DNA of 64,000 nt from Microvirga sp. ACRRW (GCF_022346925.1 NZ_JAKRNJ010000001.1:1-64000), one strand, 5' to 3'. Shown: positions 28,151 to 50,237, counted from the stretch's first letter. Notes: generated by a model from the sequence alone, not told the origin. Numbers and translations: made by a program.

Positions 28151-28531
28151 TTATGCCTGTTCGGCAACTTCCCGAACCACGATCGTGAGGTTCGAGAACG
28201 GCTTTTCGATACGAGCGCCGCGACCGCGGGCCCGGGCGTGGAAGCGCTTCATGACAAGCGCCTTGCCGACGAATGCCTGGCTGACGACGAGATCGTCCAC
28301 ATCGAGGTTGTGGTTGTTCTCGGCGTTGGCGATGGCGCTCTCGAGGCACTTCTTCACATCGCGAGCGATGCGCTTACGGGAGAACTCGAGATCAGCGAGA
28401 GCTGCAGAAACCTTCTTGCCGCGGATAAGGCCCGCAACGAGATTGAGCTTCTGGGGGCTGACGCGCAGCATGCGAGCGACGGCTTTCGCCTCGGAGTCGC
28501 TCAGCGCGCGAGGAGTTGCGGCCTTACCCAT
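28151..28531 (-). CDS. rplV: 50S ribosomal protein L22
   Basis: A 126-residue L22 whose beta hairpin lines the exit tunnel. '[21 protein letters not shown]' (in part) and '[21 protein letters not shown]' (in parts) identify it. The loop is of normal length, with no macrolide-resistance insertion. It begins 1 base after the rpsS stop. Confidence 0.98.
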   Translation of the reverse strand: MGKAATPRALSDSEAKAVARMLRVSPQKLNLVAGLIRGKKVSAALADLEFSRKRIARDVKKCLESAIANAENNHNLDVDDLVVSQAFVGKALVMKRFHARARGRGARIEKPFSNLTIVVREVAEQA

Positions 28532-28532
28532 C

Positions 28533-28811
28533 TTACTTCCTCTTCGCCTTCTTGTCCGCCGCGTGGCCGTGGAAAGTGCGGGTCGGCGAGAACTCGCCGA
28601 ACTTGTGACCCACCATTTCCTCGCTCACGTTGACGGGAATGTGCTTCTGACCGTTGTAGACCCCGAACGTGAGGCCCACGAACTGCGGGAGGATCGTGGA
28701 GCGGCGGCTCCAGATCTTGATGACCTCGTTGCGGCCCGAAGAACGGGCAGCCTCGGCCTTCTTGAGGAGGTAGCCGTCGACGAACGGACCCTTCCAAAGC
28801 GAACGTGCCAT
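28533..28811 (-). CDS. rpsS: 30S ribosomal protein S19
   Basis: A 92-residue S19 of the small-subunit head. '[20 protein letters not shown]' (20 residues) and '[22 protein letters not shown]' (in parts) are diagnostic. It lies between rplB and rplV. Confidence 0.98.
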   Translation of the reverse strand: MARSLWKGPFVDGYLLKKAEAARSSGRNEVIKIWSRRSTILPQFVGLTFGVYNGQKHIPVNVSEEMVGHKFGEFSPTRTFHGHAADKKAKRK

Positions 28812-28826
28812 GACGTGCCTCTATCC

Positions 28827-29663
28827 TTACTTCTTACGAGCGTGACGGCTCGACACGATAAACTTGTCGGTCCGCTTGTTCGAACGGGTTTTCTTGCCCT
28901 TGGTGGGGACGCCCCACGGGGACACCGGATGGCGGCCACCGGAGGTACGACCTTCACCACCACCGTGCGGGTGGTCGATCGGGTTCATGGAAACGCCGCG
29001 GTTATGCGGACGCTTGCCGAGCCAGCGATTACGGCCGGCCTTACCGATCGAGGTGTTCATGTGGTCCGGGTTCGACACCGCGCCAACGGTGGCGAAGCAC
29101 TGACCATGGACCATGCGCTGCTCGCCGGAGTTCAGGCGGACCGTCACGTAGCCCTGGTCACGACCCACGATCTGAGCGTAGGTGCCGGCAGAGCGGGCAA
29201 GAGCGCCGCCGCGGCCGATCTTCAGCTCGACATTGTGGATGATCGTTCCCACCGGCATGTTGCCGATCGGCATCGCGTTGCCCGGCTTAATGTCGACCTG
29301 CTCGCCGGCCGACACCTGATCGCCGACAGCCAGACGCTGCGGGGCCAGGATGTAGGACTGCTCGCCGTCGGCGTAGCGGATGAGCGCGATGAAGGCGGTG
29401 CGGTTCGGATCGTACTCGATCCGCTCCACGACAGCCACATCGCCCATACGGCCACGACGCTTGAAGTCGACCAGGCGCAGGGTGCGCTTGTGACCACCGC
29501 CACGGAAGCGGACGGTGATGCGACCCAGGTTATTACGGCCGCCGGAGGAGCTCTTGCCCTCCGTCAGCTTCTTGACCGGCTTGCCCTTGTAGAGCTCGCT
29601 GCGGTCGACGATCACCAGCTGGCGCAGGCCGGGGGTGATTGGTTTGAACGTTTTCAAAGCCAT
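28827..29663 (-). CDS. rplB: 50S ribosomal protein L2
   Basis: A 278-residue L2, close to the peptidyl-transferase centre. '[20 protein letters not shown]' (20 residues), '[19 protein letters not shown]' and the histidine-containing '[21 protein letters not shown]' (in parts) are signatures. It follows rplW by 20 bases. Confidence 0.99.
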   Translation of the reverse strand: MALKTFKPITPGLRQLVIVDRSELYKGKPVKKLTEGKSSSGGRNNLGRITVRFRGGGHKRTLRLVDFKRRGRMGDVAVVERIEYDPNRTAFIALIRYADGEQSYILAPQRLAVGDQVSAGEQVDIKPGNAMPIGNMPVGTIIHNVELKIGRGGALARSAGTYAQIVGRDQGYVTVRLNSGEQRMVHGQCFATVGAVSNPDHMNTSIGKAGRNRWLGKRPHNRGVSMNPIDHPHGGGEGRTSGGRHPVSPWGVPTKGKKTRSNKRTDKFIVSSRHARKK

Positions 29664-29683
29664 CGGATCACTCTCTCAACCGA

Positions 29684-29980
29684 TCAGAGGCCCGTCGTGA
29701 CGTCGATGGTTTGGCCCTCTTCGAGGGTCACAACCGCCTTCTTCACGTCCGACCGCTGGCCGCGGGTGCCGCGGAACAACTTCACTTTGCCCTTGGTGAC
29801 GAGCGTGTTGACGCTCTTCACCTTGACATCGAACAGCTTCTCAACCGCTTCCTTGATCTGCGGCTTCGTCGCATCCGGGCGCACCTTGAACACGACCTTA
29901 TTCTGCTCGGAAAGAGCGGTCGCCTTCTCGGTGATGACCGGGCTTACGATCACATCGTAATGGCGCGGGTCCAGGCTCAT
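29684..29980 (-). CDS. rplW: 50S ribosomal protein L23
   Basis: A 98-residue L23, the docking site for trigger factor and SRP at the tunnel exit. '[19 protein letters not shown]' and '[20 protein letters not shown]' (20 residues) identify it. Its ATG overlaps the rplD stop as ATGA (29977-29980). Confidence 0.98.
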   Translation of the reverse strand: MSLDPRHYDVIVSPVITEKATALSEQNKVVFKVRPDATKPQIKEAVEKLFDVKVKSVNTLVTKGKVKLFRGTRGQRSDVKKAVVTLEEGQTIDVTTGL

Positions 29981-30597
29981 TTGAAGCGCGCCTCCAGCGC
30001 ATCGACAGCTGCCTTCGTGAGAACGAGTGTCTCGCGGCGCAGGATGTCATAGACGTTGATGCCCTGCACCGGCAGGACGTCGATGTTCGGGATGTTGCGA
30101 GCAGCCCGCTGGAAGTTCGTCTCGATCTCTGCGCCGCCGATGATCAGGGCGTTGCCGAGGCCGAGCTTGCCGAAGCGCTCGATGAGAGCCTTCGTCTTGG
30201 GTTCGGAGAGCGTCGCATCATCGAGGACGATGAGCGATGCACCCTTGGCCTTGGACGACAGGGCGTGCTTCAGAGCGAGAGCGCGGACCTTCTTGGGCAG
30301 GTCGTGAGCATGGCTACGAACCTGCGGGCCGAAGGCACGACCGCCGCCCCGGAACTGGGGAGCGCTCGCAGCGCCGTGACGGGCGCTACCGGTGCCCTTC
30401 TGCTTGTAAACCTTCTTCCTCGTACGATCGACGAGCGAACGGTTCTTCACAGCGTGCGTACCGGCCTGGCGCTTTGCAAGCTGCCAGCGGACGCAACGGG
30501 CGAGCAGGTCGGCGCGCGGCTCGAGACCGAAGATGGCCTCGTTCAGATCGACCGAACCGGACTTCTTGCCCTCGAGCGTGGTGATATCAAGCTTCAT
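29977..30597 (-). CDS. rplD: 50S ribosomal protein L4
   Basis: A 206-residue L4; in E. coli it also represses the S10 operon. '[21 protein letters not shown]' (in part) and '[20 protein letters not shown]' (20 residues) mark the tunnel loop. The ATG at 30597 forms an ATGA overlap with rplC and is preferred to a GTG one codon earlier. Confidence 0.98.
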   Translation of the reverse strand: MKLDITTLEGKKSGSVDLNEAIFGLEPRADLLARCVRWQLAKRQAGTHAVKNRSLVDRTRKKVYKQKGTGSARHGAASAPQFRGGGRAFGPQVRSHAHDLPKKVRALALKHALSSKAKGASLIVLDDATLSEPKTKALIERFGKLGLGNALIIGGAEIETNFQRAARNIPNIDVLPVQGINVYDILRRETLVLTKAAVDALEARFK

Positions 30598-31325
30598 CAC
30601 GCATTCTCCTCTTGGGCCTGCTCAGCCTTGGGGGCAGGTGCAGCGTCGTTGGCCGAGCGGAACGAGCCGGGCATCGGCACTTCCTTCGGCAGCTTGCGCT
30701 TCACCGCGTCGCGGACGAAGATCCAGCCGCCGGCAACGCCAGGAACGGCGCCTTCGACGAGGATCAGACCGCGCTCGACGTCGGTCGACACGACACGCAG
30801 GTTCTGCGTGGTGACGCGCTCGACACCCAGGTGACCCGGCATCTTCTTGTTCTTGAACGTCTTGCCCGGATCCTGACGGCCACCGGTCGAACCGATCGAA
30901 CGGTGGGAGACCGACACGCCGTGCGTGGCGCGAAGGCCGCCGAAGTTCCAGCGCTTCATGCCGCCCGCAAAGCCCTTACCGGTGGTGATGCCCGTGACGT
31001 CCACGAACTGACCGGCAATGAAGTGATCAGCGGTGATCTCGGCGCCCACGGGGATGACAGCATCCTCGGAAACGCGGAACTCCGCGAGCTTGCGCTTCGG
31101 CTCGACCTGAGCGACGGCGAAACGCCCGCGCTCGGCCTTCGAAACGTTCTTTACCTTGGCCTTACCGACGCCGACCTGCAGCGCGGTGTAGCCGTTCTTC
31201 TCTTTGGTCCGGTGGGCAACAACCTGGCAGCTGTCGACCTTCAGAACCGTGACTGGGATATGTTCACCGGCATCCGTGAAGATGCGGGTCATCCCGAGTT
31301 TCTGTGCAATGACGCCTGAGCGCAT
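30597..31325 (-). CDS. rplC: 50S ribosomal protein L3
   Basis: A 242-residue L3, with a loop reaching the peptidyl-transferase centre. '[20 protein letters not shown]' (20 residues), '[19 protein letters not shown]' and '[27 protein letters not shown]' (in parts) are diagnostic. The C-terminal 25 residues (Ala/Glu-rich) are an alphaproteobacterial tail. It follows rpsJ. Confidence 0.98.
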   Translation of the reverse strand: MRSGVIAQKLGMTRIFTDAGEHIPVTVLKVDSCQVVAHRTKEKNGYTALQVGVGKAKVKNVSKAERGRFAVAQVEPKRKLAEFRVSEDAVIPVGAEITADHFIAGQFVDVTGITTGKGFAGGMKRWNFGGLRATHGVSVSHRSIGSTGGRQDPGKTFKNKKMPGHLGVERVTTQNLRVVSTDVERGLILVEGAVPGVAGGWIFVRDAVKRKLPKEVPMPGSFRSANDAAPAPKAEQAQEENA

Positions 31326-31372
31326 GTGCGTATCCTCTCGGCGTGTCTACCGAAAGCTCCAAGCCCAACGGC

Positions 31373-31681
<309 letters not shown>

Positions 31682-31748
31682 GGCTTATCCATTCAACAAG
31701 GGAAGTGGCTGGGCCGAAACCCGGCCACTGTCCTTTGATCCTCTATAA

Positions 31749-32939
<1,191 letters not shown>

Positions 32940-32984
32940 CGTGGCACCCGTTCCTTTGATATTCCAAATATTCGTTTAGTGGGT

Positions 32985-35060
<2,076 letters not shown>

Positions 35061-35078
35061 CGCTCAGCTCCTCAGACC

Positions 35079-35549
35079 TTACCAGCGGTAGTGCGAGAAC
35101 GCACGGTTGGCTTCCGCCATACGGTGGGTGTCTTCGCGCTTCTTGACGGCATTGCCGCGGTTGTTCGATGCATCGAGCAGCTCAGCAGAGAGACGCTCGA
35201 CCATGGTCTTGTCGTTGCGGCCGCGAGCGGCCTGGATGATCCAGCGGATCGCGAGAGCCTGACGGCGCTCCGAACGAACTTCGACCGGAACCTGGTACGT
35301 CGCGCCGCCGACGCGGCGGGAACGAACCTCGATCGCCGGAGCGACGTTGTCGAGGGCCTGCTTGAAGACTTCAAGCGGGTTCGACTTTGCGCGCTCTTCG
35401 ACGATGTCGAATGCACCGTACACGATGCTTTCAGCAGCAGACTTCTTACCGTCGTACATGATGGAATTCATGAACTTCGTGACGACGACATCCCCGAACT
35501 TCGGATCCGGGATGATCTCACGCTTTTCGGCGCTATGGCGGCGGGACAT
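35079..35549 (-). CDS. rpsG: 30S ribosomal protein S7
   Basis: A 156-residue S7 that nucleates the small-subunit head. '[20 protein letters not shown]' (20 residues), '[18 protein letters not shown]' and '[15 protein letters not shown]' are diagnostic. In E. coli S7 represses the str mRNA. It follows rpsL by 35 bases. Confidence 0.98.
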   Translation of the reverse strand: MSRRHSAEKREIIPDPKFGDVVVTKFMNSIMYDGKKSAAESIVYGAFDIVEERAKSNPLEVFKQALDNVAPAIEVRSRRVGGATYQVPVEVRSERRQALAIRWIIQAARGRNDKTMVERLSAELLDASNNRGNAVKKREDTHRMAEANRAFSHYRW

Positions 35550-35584
35550 GAGCGAGCTCCGACCTAAAAATGAGTGTTGACGGC

Positions 35585-35956
35585 TTACTTCGGCCGCTTC
35601 GCGCCGTACTTCGAACGACGCTGCTTACGATTCTTGACGCCCTGGGTATCGAGCACACCGCGGAGGATGTGATAGCGAACACCCGGAAGGTCCTTCACAC
35701 GGCCGCCGCGGATCATGACCACGGAGTGCTCCTGAAGGTTGTGACCTTCACCCGGGATGTAACCGATGACTTCGAAGCCATTGGTCAGACGAACCTTGGC
35801 GACCTTACGGAGAGCCGAGTTCGGCTTCTTCGGGGTCGTGGTGTAAACGCGCGTGCACACGCCACGCTTCTGCGGGCAGGCTTCAAGCGCGGGAACCTTA
35901 TTCCGGCTCTTTTGCGCCGTCCGCGGCTTGCGGATCAGCTGAGAGATCGTTGGCAT
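35585..35956 (-). CDS. rpsL: 30S ribosomal protein S12
   Basis: A 123-residue S12 of the decoding centre. The start at 35956 ('[12 protein letters not shown]') gives the standard length; the open frame to 36001 is leader. '[19 protein letters not shown]' keeps the lysine 43 region and '[13 protein letters not shown]' the proline 90 region in the usual streptomycin-sensitive form. It is the first gene of the str unit. Confidence 0.98.
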   Translation of the reverse strand: MPTISQLIRKPRTAQKSRNKVPALEACPQKRGVCTRVYTTTPKKPNSALRKVAKVRLTNGFEVIGYIPGEGHNLQEHSVVMIRGGRVKDLPGVRYHILRGVLDTQGVKNRKQRRSKYGAKRPK

Positions 35957-36191
35957 CCTGTGCCCTCTTTCACCAGCCACCAAGGTGGCCATTGAGTTCA
36001 ACGGTTAAACGCCGCATCCTGCGTTTCTGCGGGCCTAATTCGGCTGCACAAAACGAAGCCACGCCATTGACTTGGAAAAGCCCTTGGCGCGGTGCGATTG
36101 CAGAGGACCACGATGATTATCACCGCGGTCGTGCCCTAAATCTGACGTTTGTCAGTCAAGGTTGAGTTCGGCAGCGTTTAGGTCGCATCGG

Positions 36192-36212
36192 GTCGAAGCT
36201 AGGCGCTTCGAC
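36192..36212 (-). other. hairpin in the rpsL leader
   Basis: GTCGAAGC (36192-36199) pairs perfectly with GCTTCGAC (36205-36212) around a 5-base loop. It lies 36 bases downstream of the candidate str promoter and may shape the leader. Apart from this and the promoter I see no gene between 35957 and 36480. Confidence 0.5.
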
Positions 36213-36247
36213 TGGCTAAAACCTACAGCCCGCCGGAAAGTCCGGTC

Positions 36248-36276
36248 TCTCTAGCGCCCGAGTCGCGGAAAGTCAA
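36248..36276 (-). promoter_or_regulatory. candidate sigma-70-type promoter of the str operon
   Basis: On the minus strand TTGACT (36276-36271) is separated by exactly 17 bases from TAGAGA (36253-36248). This gives a leader of roughly 285 bases before rpsL. A second TTGACT at 36159-36154 has a less clear -10 (TAGGGC at 15-base spacing) and could be a minor start. Confidence 0.55.
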
Positions 36277-36475
36277 CAGGTTTCGGTAACCACCGGTAAA
36301 GGTGCCGACCTTCTGAGGGCTTTGGCGCCAGGACCAAGGTCCATGTGGGGTACTTTCCCACTCCGCAAGGCTCCAGAACTTCTCCGCAGCCCCCTTCCCT
36401 GCGAGATCGCGCCTGCCAAGCCTTTCCCTTGCGGCACAAACTCAGCTGAGCGGATGGTCGCCTTCCCTGTCCGGA

Positions 36476-36505
36476 AAAAGAAAAGGCCGCCCGGAGGCGG
36501 CCTTT
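36476..36505 (-). terminator. intrinsic terminator after rpoC
   Basis: AAAGGCCGCC (36482-36491) pairs perfectly with GGCGGCCTTT (36496-36505) around CGGA. On the minus strand the stem is followed by TTTTCTTTTT. It lies 25 bases past the rpoC stop and separates rpoBC from the str unit. Confidence 0.9.
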
Positions 36506-36529
36506 CCATATCATTGAAGCCTAGCCAGC

Positions 36530-40705
<4,176 letters not shown>

Positions 40706-40816
40706 CGCCGTCTCCTGGGCTGAAGGGCGCTTATGTAAGAGCCCTCACCGGCAATTGCATGAGGCCGCGGCTCAAATGCCGCGGCCGAACCTCGAATTCA
40801 AAAGCGCTTTCGCACC

Positions 40817-44977
<4,161 letters not shown>

Positions 44978-45172
44978 CTGGACCTCGTTCCTCATACACG
45001 CCTAATCGAGAACCCCGTGATTGGGACCCTGGATTAACCGCCCGGCATCATGAGCCGGTTTTCGAACCAATCCGGACTCGTTGCGAGCCCTGTTGAGCGC
45101 CGCCAAAGAAGCCCGGCCTCTTTGACGACACAACGGCCCCAAGCAAAAATGCCTGGGACCGTGTGTTTTTGA

Positions 45173-45213
45173 GCCCCGATTGCTCGGGGGCAATCCTACG
45201 GCCTTCTAGGCCG
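45173..45213 (-). other. tandem hairpins between rplL and rpoB
   Basis: CCCCGA (45174-45179) pairs with TCGGGG (45184-45189) and CGGCCT (45199-45204) pairs with AGGCCG (45208-45213). They occupy the start of the rplL-rpoB gap. In E. coli this joint holds an attenuator and an RNase III site that set the ribosomal-protein to polymerase ratio; a similar role is inferred. No T-run follows on the minus strand. Confidence 0.5.
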
Positions 45214-45218
45214 CAAAA

Positions 45219-45596
45219 TTACTTAAGCTCGATCTTGGCACCCACCTTCTCGAGGGTTTCCTTGATCTTCTGAGCTTCGTCCTTGGCAACGCCTTCCTTG
45301 AGGGGCTTCGGAGCGCCTTCGACGAGGTCCTTAGCTTCCTTGAGGCCCAGGCCCGTGATGCCACGGACTTCCTTGATGACCTCGATCTTCTTGTCGCCAG
45401 CGGCAGCAAGAACGACCGTGAACTCGGTCTGCTCTTCAGCAGCGGCAGCGCCACCACCAGCAGCCGGAGCGGCAGCAACGGCAACAGCAGCAGCAGCGGA
45501 AACGCCCCACTTCTCTTCGAGCATCTTCGAGAGCTCAGCAGCCTCGAGAACGGTCAGCGACGACAGATCGTCAACGAGCTTGGCAAGATCAGCCAT
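45219..45596 (-). CDS. rplL: 50S ribosomal protein L7/L12
   Basis: A 125-residue stalk protein present as multiple dimers on L10, recruiting translation GTPases. The N-terminal dimer domain '[20 protein letters not shown]' (20 residues), an Ala/Gly hinge (about 35-55) and the C-terminal '[21 protein letters not shown]' (in part) are present. It follows rplJ by 52 bases. Confidence 0.99.
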   Translation of the reverse strand: MADLAKLVDDLSSLTVLEAAELSKMLEEKWGVSAAAAVAVAAAPAAGGGAAAAEEQTEFTVVLAAAGDKKIEVIKEVRGITGLGLKEAKDLVEGAPKPLKEGVAKDEAQKIKETLEKVGAKIELK

Positions 45597-45648
45597 TTTT
45601 TAGATCCTTAAGTTCAGTTCGAACGGGTTAGTGATTGAGGGTACGGCC

Positions 45649-46167
45649 TCACGCCGCTTCGCCTGTCTTGGCATAGGCTCCGAACACACGGGCGAGCTTT
45701 GCCGCCGGCGCCGTGCTGAGCTGAGCGATCTTCGTGGCCGGAGCCTGAACAAGGCCGACCAGCTTAGCGCGCAGTTCATCGAGGGACGGCAGAGTGGCAA
45801 GCGCCTTGACTCCGTCCGCGTTCAGAGCGGTCGCGCCCATTGCACCGCCAAGGATAACGAGCTTGTCGTTAGTCTTGGCGAAATCGACAGCGACCTTGGG
45901 AGCCGCGACCGGATCGCTCGAATAAGCGATCAGGGTCGGACCTTTCATAAGGCCCGAGATGGACGCGACGTCCTTGCCTTCGAGAGCGATTTTGGCGAGG
46001 CTGTTTTTTGCGACCTTCACGGTGGCACCGGCCTGCTTCATCTGCGCGCGCAGCTTCTGCATGTCGGCAACCGTGAGACCAGCATAGTGGGCGACGACGA
46101 CAACGCTCGTGGTGTTAAACACGTCGTTGAGAGTCGAGACGAGCTCGCGCTTTGCTGCTCTTTCCAC
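45649..46167 (-). CDS. rplJ: 50S ribosomal protein L10, GTG start
   Basis: A 172-residue L10, the base of the L7/L12 stalk and autorepressor of rplJL in E. coli. The true start is a GTG at 46167 giving '[17 protein letters not shown]', with GGAG 8 bases upstream; the open frame to 46539 is untranslated leader. '[20 protein letters not shown]'-type sequence ('[20 protein letters not shown]', 20 residues) and '[15 protein letters not shown]' are diagnostic. Confidence 0.97.
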   Translation of the reverse strand: MERAAKRELVSTLNDVFNTTSVVVVAHYAGLTVADMQKLRAQMKQAGATVKVAKNSLAKIALEGKDVASISGLMKGPTLIAYSSDPVAAPKVAVDFAKTNDKLVILGGAMGATALNADGVKALATLPSLDELRAKLVGLVQAPATKIAQLSTAPAAKLARVFGAYAKTGEAA

Positions 46168-46466
46168 TGGGCTCTCTCCGGTTGGCGGAAAATTCCGCCG
46201 GTTACATCTGCCGTTCAAGGCCCGAGCTCGCGCTCGAGACGCCTGAACGACGCTCTCGCAAGCCCTGTCCCCCAGATGCACCAGGCGGCGCACAGGGTGA
46301 GATGGTTCGAACCGAAACTCGACACCTGCGTTGAGCAGGTATGAAACTCGGCTTCCCCGTCTATGCAGGCCCTCTCGAATTAAGCTGGACAAGCCAGCGC
46401 CTGCAGTCTCGGACAGGACATAGCCGGAACGCGCCAAAGGTTGCCCTCTGACCCGCCGGCCTGTCA

Positions 46467-46486
46467 CCATCCCGTCTCCGGGATGG
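46467..46486 (-). other. hairpin in the rplJ leader
   Basis: CCATCCCG (46467-46474) pairs perfectly with CGGGATGG (46479-46486) around a 4-base loop. It lies within the roughly 370-base untranslated leader of rplJL, where L10 binding is expected by analogy with E. coli. The rest of 46168-46545 holds no gene I can support. Confidence 0.5.
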
Positions 46487-46545
46487 ATTCCTAACCGAAG
46501 CCGCGCAGAAGCGCAGCTTCCGTAATGTTGGAAACTCAACGCGTT

Positions 46546-46574
46546 CTAATAAGCCTTCCTGTCGCACTTGCCAA
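46546..46574 (-). promoter_or_regulatory. candidate promoter of rplJL-rpoBC
   Basis: On the minus strand TTGGCA (46574-46569) and TATTAG (46551-46546) are separated by 17 bases. The element lies between the rplKA terminator and the long rplJ leader, the expected place for an independent promoter. Confidence 0.65.
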
Positions 46575-46661
46575 GAGGCTTTTGCCGGGCATTTGGCGTT
46601 TATTTACGCAACTTCGTATCGCCGCCCTGCCCTTTTCTGGCCTTCAGGGGCCAGCCGGAAC

Positions 46662-46690
46662 GAAAAAGCCCGGCGCTGGCGCCGGGCTTT
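46662..46690 (-). terminator. intrinsic terminator after rplA
   Basis: AAAGCCCGGC (46665-46674) pairs with GCCGGGCTTT (46681-46690), with extra pairing in the loop. On the minus strand it is followed by TTTTTCG. It lies 23 bases past the rplA stop and isolates rplKA from rplJL. Confidence 0.88.
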
Positions 46691-46713
46691 CCCTATTCGA
46701 TTCGAACGGCCGA

Positions 46714-47412
46714 TTAGCCGTTGAGGACGGACGAAGGATCGACCTTCACGCCCGGGCCCATCGTGGACGAAACCGCGATGCGCTGGATGTAGGTGCCCTT
46801 GGCGCCCGTGGGCTTTGCCTTGGAGACGGCATCGGCGAAAGCCTTGATGTTCTCCACGAGCTTGTCCGCACCGAAGGAGGCCTTGCCGATACCGGCGTGG
46901 ACGATACCAGCCTTCTCGACGCGGAACTCGACGGCGCCGCCCTTGGCAGCCTCGACGGCGCCCTTGACGTCCATGGTGACCGTGCCGACGCGCGGGTTCG
47001 GCATCAGGCCGCGCGGGCCGAGCACCTTACCGAGACGGCCGACGAGGCCCATCATGTCCGGGGTCGCGATGCAGCGATCGAAGTCGATCTTGCCGCCGTT
47101 GACGATCTCGAAGAGCTCCTCGGCGCCCACGATGTCGGCACCGGCAGCCTTGGCCTCATCGGCCTTCGGACCACGGGCGAACACGGCAACGCGCACGGTA
47201 CGGCCGGAGCCGTTCGGCAGGTTGCAGACGCCACGGACCATCTGGTCGGCGTGACGGGGATCGACGCCCAGGTTCATCGAGATCTCGATGGTCTCGTCGA
47301 ACTTCGCCTTGGCGCGTTCCTTGATCAGCTTCACTGCGTCCGAGATCGGATACAGCTTGGTGGCTTCGATGCCCTCGCGGGCGGCGCGGATGCGCTTACC
47401 TTCATTAGCCAT
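46714..47412 (-). CDS. rplA: 50S ribosomal protein L1
   Basis: A 232-residue L1 of the mobile stalk that moves with E-site tRNA and represses rplKA in E. coli. '[20 protein letters not shown]' (20 residues), '[20 protein letters not shown]' (20 residues) and '[20 protein letters not shown]' (20 residues) identify it. It follows rplK by 10 bases. Confidence 0.99.
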   Translation of the reverse strand: MANEGKRIRAAREGIEATKLYPISDAVKLIKERAKAKFDETIEISMNLGVDPRHADQMVRGVCNLPNGSGRTVRVAVFARGPKADEAKAAGADIVGAEELFEIVNGGKIDFDRCIATPDMMGLVGRLGKVLGPRGLMPNPRVGTVTMDVKGAVEAAKGGAVEFRVEKAGIVHAGIGKASFGADKLVENIKAFADAVSKAKPTGAKGTYIQRIAVSSTMGPGVKVDPSSVLNG

Positions 47413-47422
47413 CGTGCCCTCC

Positions 47423-47851
47423 TTACGCCACTTCCATGCCCATCGAGCGCGCGGAGCCCTCGATCATGGCCATGGCGGATTCAACGGTGTCGCAGTTGAG
47501 ATCGACCATCTTCTTCTCGGCGATCTCGCGGATCTGAGCGCGGGTGACGCGGCCGACGGTGCCGCCCTTACCCGGGGTCTGCGAGCCCTTGTCGATCTTC
47601 GCGGCCTTCTTGAGCCAGAACGAAACCGGGGGCTGCTTCATCTCGAAGGTGAAGGAGCGATCCTGATAGGCGGTGATGATCACCGGGATCGGGGTGCCCT
47701 TCTCCATCTGCGCGGTCTTCGCGTTGAAGGCCTTGCAGAATTCCATGATGTTCAGACCGCGCTGACCCAGCGCAGGGCCGATCGGGGGCGACGGATTGGC
47801 CGCGCCGGCGGGCACTTGAAGCTTAACGTAGCCCGCAATTTTCTTTGCCAT
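47423..47851 (-). CDS. rplK: 50S ribosomal protein L11
   Basis: A 142-residue L11 of the GTPase-associated centre. '[20 protein letters not shown]' (20 residues) holds the proline helix of the thiostrepton site, and '[11 protein letters not shown]' ends it. The ATG at 47851 gives the standard length; an earlier start at 47887 adds 12 foreign residues. Confidence 0.98.
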   Translation of the reverse strand: MAKKIAGYVKLQVPAGAANPSPPIGPALGQRGLNIMEFCKAFNAKTAQMEKGTPIPVIITAYQDRSFTFEMKQPPVSFWLKKAAKIDKGSQTPGKGGTVGRVTRAQIREIAEKKMVDLNCDTVESAMAMIEGSARSMGMEVA

Positions 47852-47966
47852 AGGACTGCTCCTAATGGACCACCCGCCCGGCGCCAACCGAACGGAATGG
47901 CAGTTGCAGATCGCGGTGCAGTCTGAACCTCCCGGCTGGCGACCGGGCAGACCTCCCGCGGATGAA

Positions 47967-47982
47967 GGCTCCCGAAGGAGCC
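47967..47982 (-). other. UUCG-loop hairpin between nusG and rplK
   Basis: GGCTCC (47967-47972) pairs with GGAGCC (47977-47982). On the minus strand the loop reads TTCG, an extra-stable tetraloop. It lies in the 168-base nusG-rplK gap and may stabilise the 3' end of nusG mRNA or belong to the L1 control region of rplK. Confidence 0.5.
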
Positions 47983-48019
47983 GAGAGGCGGCACTTCAAA
48001 AGCGCCGGCCTCAGCCGGA

Positions 48020-48553
48020 TCAGATCTTTTCGACCTGCCCGTATTCGAGTTCGACCGGCGTTGCGCGGCCGAAGATGGACACCGCCACCTTGAGGCGGGC
48101 CCTGGCTTCGTCGACTTCCTCGACCACGCCGTTGAAGGATGCGAACGGGCCGTCGGAAACGCGGACCTGCTCGCCGATCTCGAAGCTGACGGAGGGCTTG
48201 GGGTGATCGACACCCTCGGCCACCTGCCCCTTGATGCGCTCGGCCTCGCGGTCCGGAATCGGAACCGGCTTGGCCTTGTCGGCGCCCAGGAAGCCCGTCA
48301 CCTTCGGTGTATTCTTGATGAGGTGGTAGACCTCGTCGGTCAGGTCGCACTTCACCAGGACGTAGCCCGGGAAGAACTTGCGCTCGGTGTCGACCTTACG
48401 GCCGCGGCGCACCTCGACGACCTTCTCGGTCGGCACCATGACCTCGTCGAACTTGTCCTCCAGGCCGCGCTGCGCCGCCTGGTCCTTGATCGACTGAGCC
48501 ACCTTGTTTTCGAAATTCGAGTAGGCGTGGACGATATACCAACGCTTCGTCAT
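48020..48553 (-). CDS. nusG: transcription termination/antitermination protein NusG
   Basis: A 177-residue NusG linking RNA polymerase with Rho or the ribosome. The NGN domain starts '[20 protein letters not shown]' (20 residues) and includes '[22 protein letters not shown]' (in parts). The C-terminal KOW domain has '[20 protein letters not shown]' (20 residues). The ATG at 48553 is preferred to a GTG one codon earlier. It follows secE by 12 bases. Confidence 0.98.
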   Translation of the reverse strand: MTKRWYIVHAYSNFENKVAQSIKDQAAQRGLEDKFDEVMVPTEKVVEVRRGRKVDTERKFFPGYVLVKCDLTDEVYHLIKNTPKVTGFLGADKAKPVPIPDREAERIKGQVAEGVDHPKPSVSFEIGEQVRVSDGPFASFNGVVEEVDEARARLKVAVSIFGRATPVELEYGQVEKI

Positions 48554-48565
48554 CACATCTACCTC

Positions 48566-48766
48566 TTAACCGCCAAGCCCAAGGATTACCGAGCGAACGC
48601 CCCAGCCGATCGCCTGATCGACGACCAGAAAGAACACGCTGGCCACCACGACCATCACGAACACCATGGCGGTCGTGATCATGGTTTCCTTGCGCGTCGG
48701 CCAGGTCACCTTCGCGGCTTCCGAGCGGACCTGCTGTATGAAATCGAACGGGTTCGTCTTCGCCAT
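48566..48766 (-). CDS. secE: preprotein translocase subunit SecE
   Basis: A 66-residue SecE of the short, single-span type. 'NPFDFIQQVRSEAAKVTWPTR' (in part) is the amphipathic clamp helix and 'ETMITTAMVFVMVVVASVFFLVV' (in parts) the membrane helix. It holds the two halves of SecY together. It heads the secE-nusG-rplKA unit downstream of tRNA-Trp. Confidence 0.97.
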   Translation of the reverse strand: MAKTNPFDFIQQVRSEAAKVTWPTRKETMITTAMVFVMVVVASVFFLVVDQAIGWGVRSVILGLGG

Positions 48767-48835
48767 TTTCGCTTGCGTTCACAGGCTTTGAGGCCGCGAA
48801 CGTCCCTAAGGGCACGCTTGAGCCCAAATTGAAGG

Positions 48836-48864
48836 GGCGCGAGGCTGTTTTCTAGCCTCGCGCC
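48836..48864 (-). other. perfect hairpin between tRNA-Trp and secE
   Basis: GGCGCGAGGCT (48836-48846) pairs over 11 bp with AGCCTCGCGCC (48854-48864) around a 7-base loop. It falls in the secE leader just after the candidate promoter. No T-run follows, so a processing or stabilising role is more likely than full termination. Confidence 0.55.
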
Positions 48865-48890
48865 ACCTGTTCAAACCATCTTGGAGACGC

Positions 48891-48919
48891 CTCATAATCG
48901 AAAACGTCCGCCTTGTCGA
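48891..48919 (-). promoter_or_regulatory. candidate secE-nusG promoter
   Basis: On the minus strand TCGACA (48919-48914) is separated by 17 bases from TATGAG (48896-48891). It starts only 5 bases beyond the encoded CCA of tRNA-Trp, so secE-nusG could be transcribed apart from the tRNA-tuf unit. Confidence 0.5.
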
Positions 48920-48924
48920 CCCGC

Positions 48925-49001
48925 TGGCAGGAGTGGAGGGACTCGAACCCCCAACCCCCGGTTTTGGAGACCGGTGCTCTAGCCGATTGAGCTACACTCC
49001 T
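48925..49001 (-). tRNA. trpT: tRNA-Trp (CCA anticodon)
   Basis: A full cloverleaf on the minus strand: acceptor AGGAGTG/CACTCCT, D arm with GGCTAGAG, anticodon loop CTCCAAA with CCA at 48967-48965, and T arm GTTCGAGTC. Discriminator G and the terminal CCA are encoded. It lies between tuf copy 2 and secE. Confidence 0.97.
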
Positions 49002-49016
49002 ACGAGCGGGTCGACA

Positions 49017-49037
49017 GGTGGCGGATAAACCGCCACC
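49017..49037 (-). other. hairpin between tuf copy 2 and tRNA-Trp
   Basis: GGTGGCGG (49017-49024) pairs with CCGCCACC (49030-49037) around ATAAA. It fills most of the 45-base space between the tuf stop and the tRNA, and could guide processing of the joint transcript or act as a weak terminator. Confidence 0.5.
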
Positions 49038-49046
49038 CGGTTTCTT

Positions 49047-50237
<1,191 letters not shown>

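Noticed and set aside
28140-28349. 70-residue N-terminal extension of S3
   Set aside because: It lies inside rplV out of frame, and S3 proteins begin at 'MGQKVNPIG'.
26532-29960. 1142-codon plus-strand open frame across S17 to L23
   Set aside because: It is antisense to eleven certain ribosomal protein genes. Long antisense frames are expected from the codon bias of GC-rich genes, and the translation is His/Arg/Asp-rich without domains.
36251-36514. 87-codon minus-strand frame in the rpoC-rpsL gap
   Set aside because: It covers the rpoC terminator and the candidate str promoter, has low-complexity basic content and no ribosome site.
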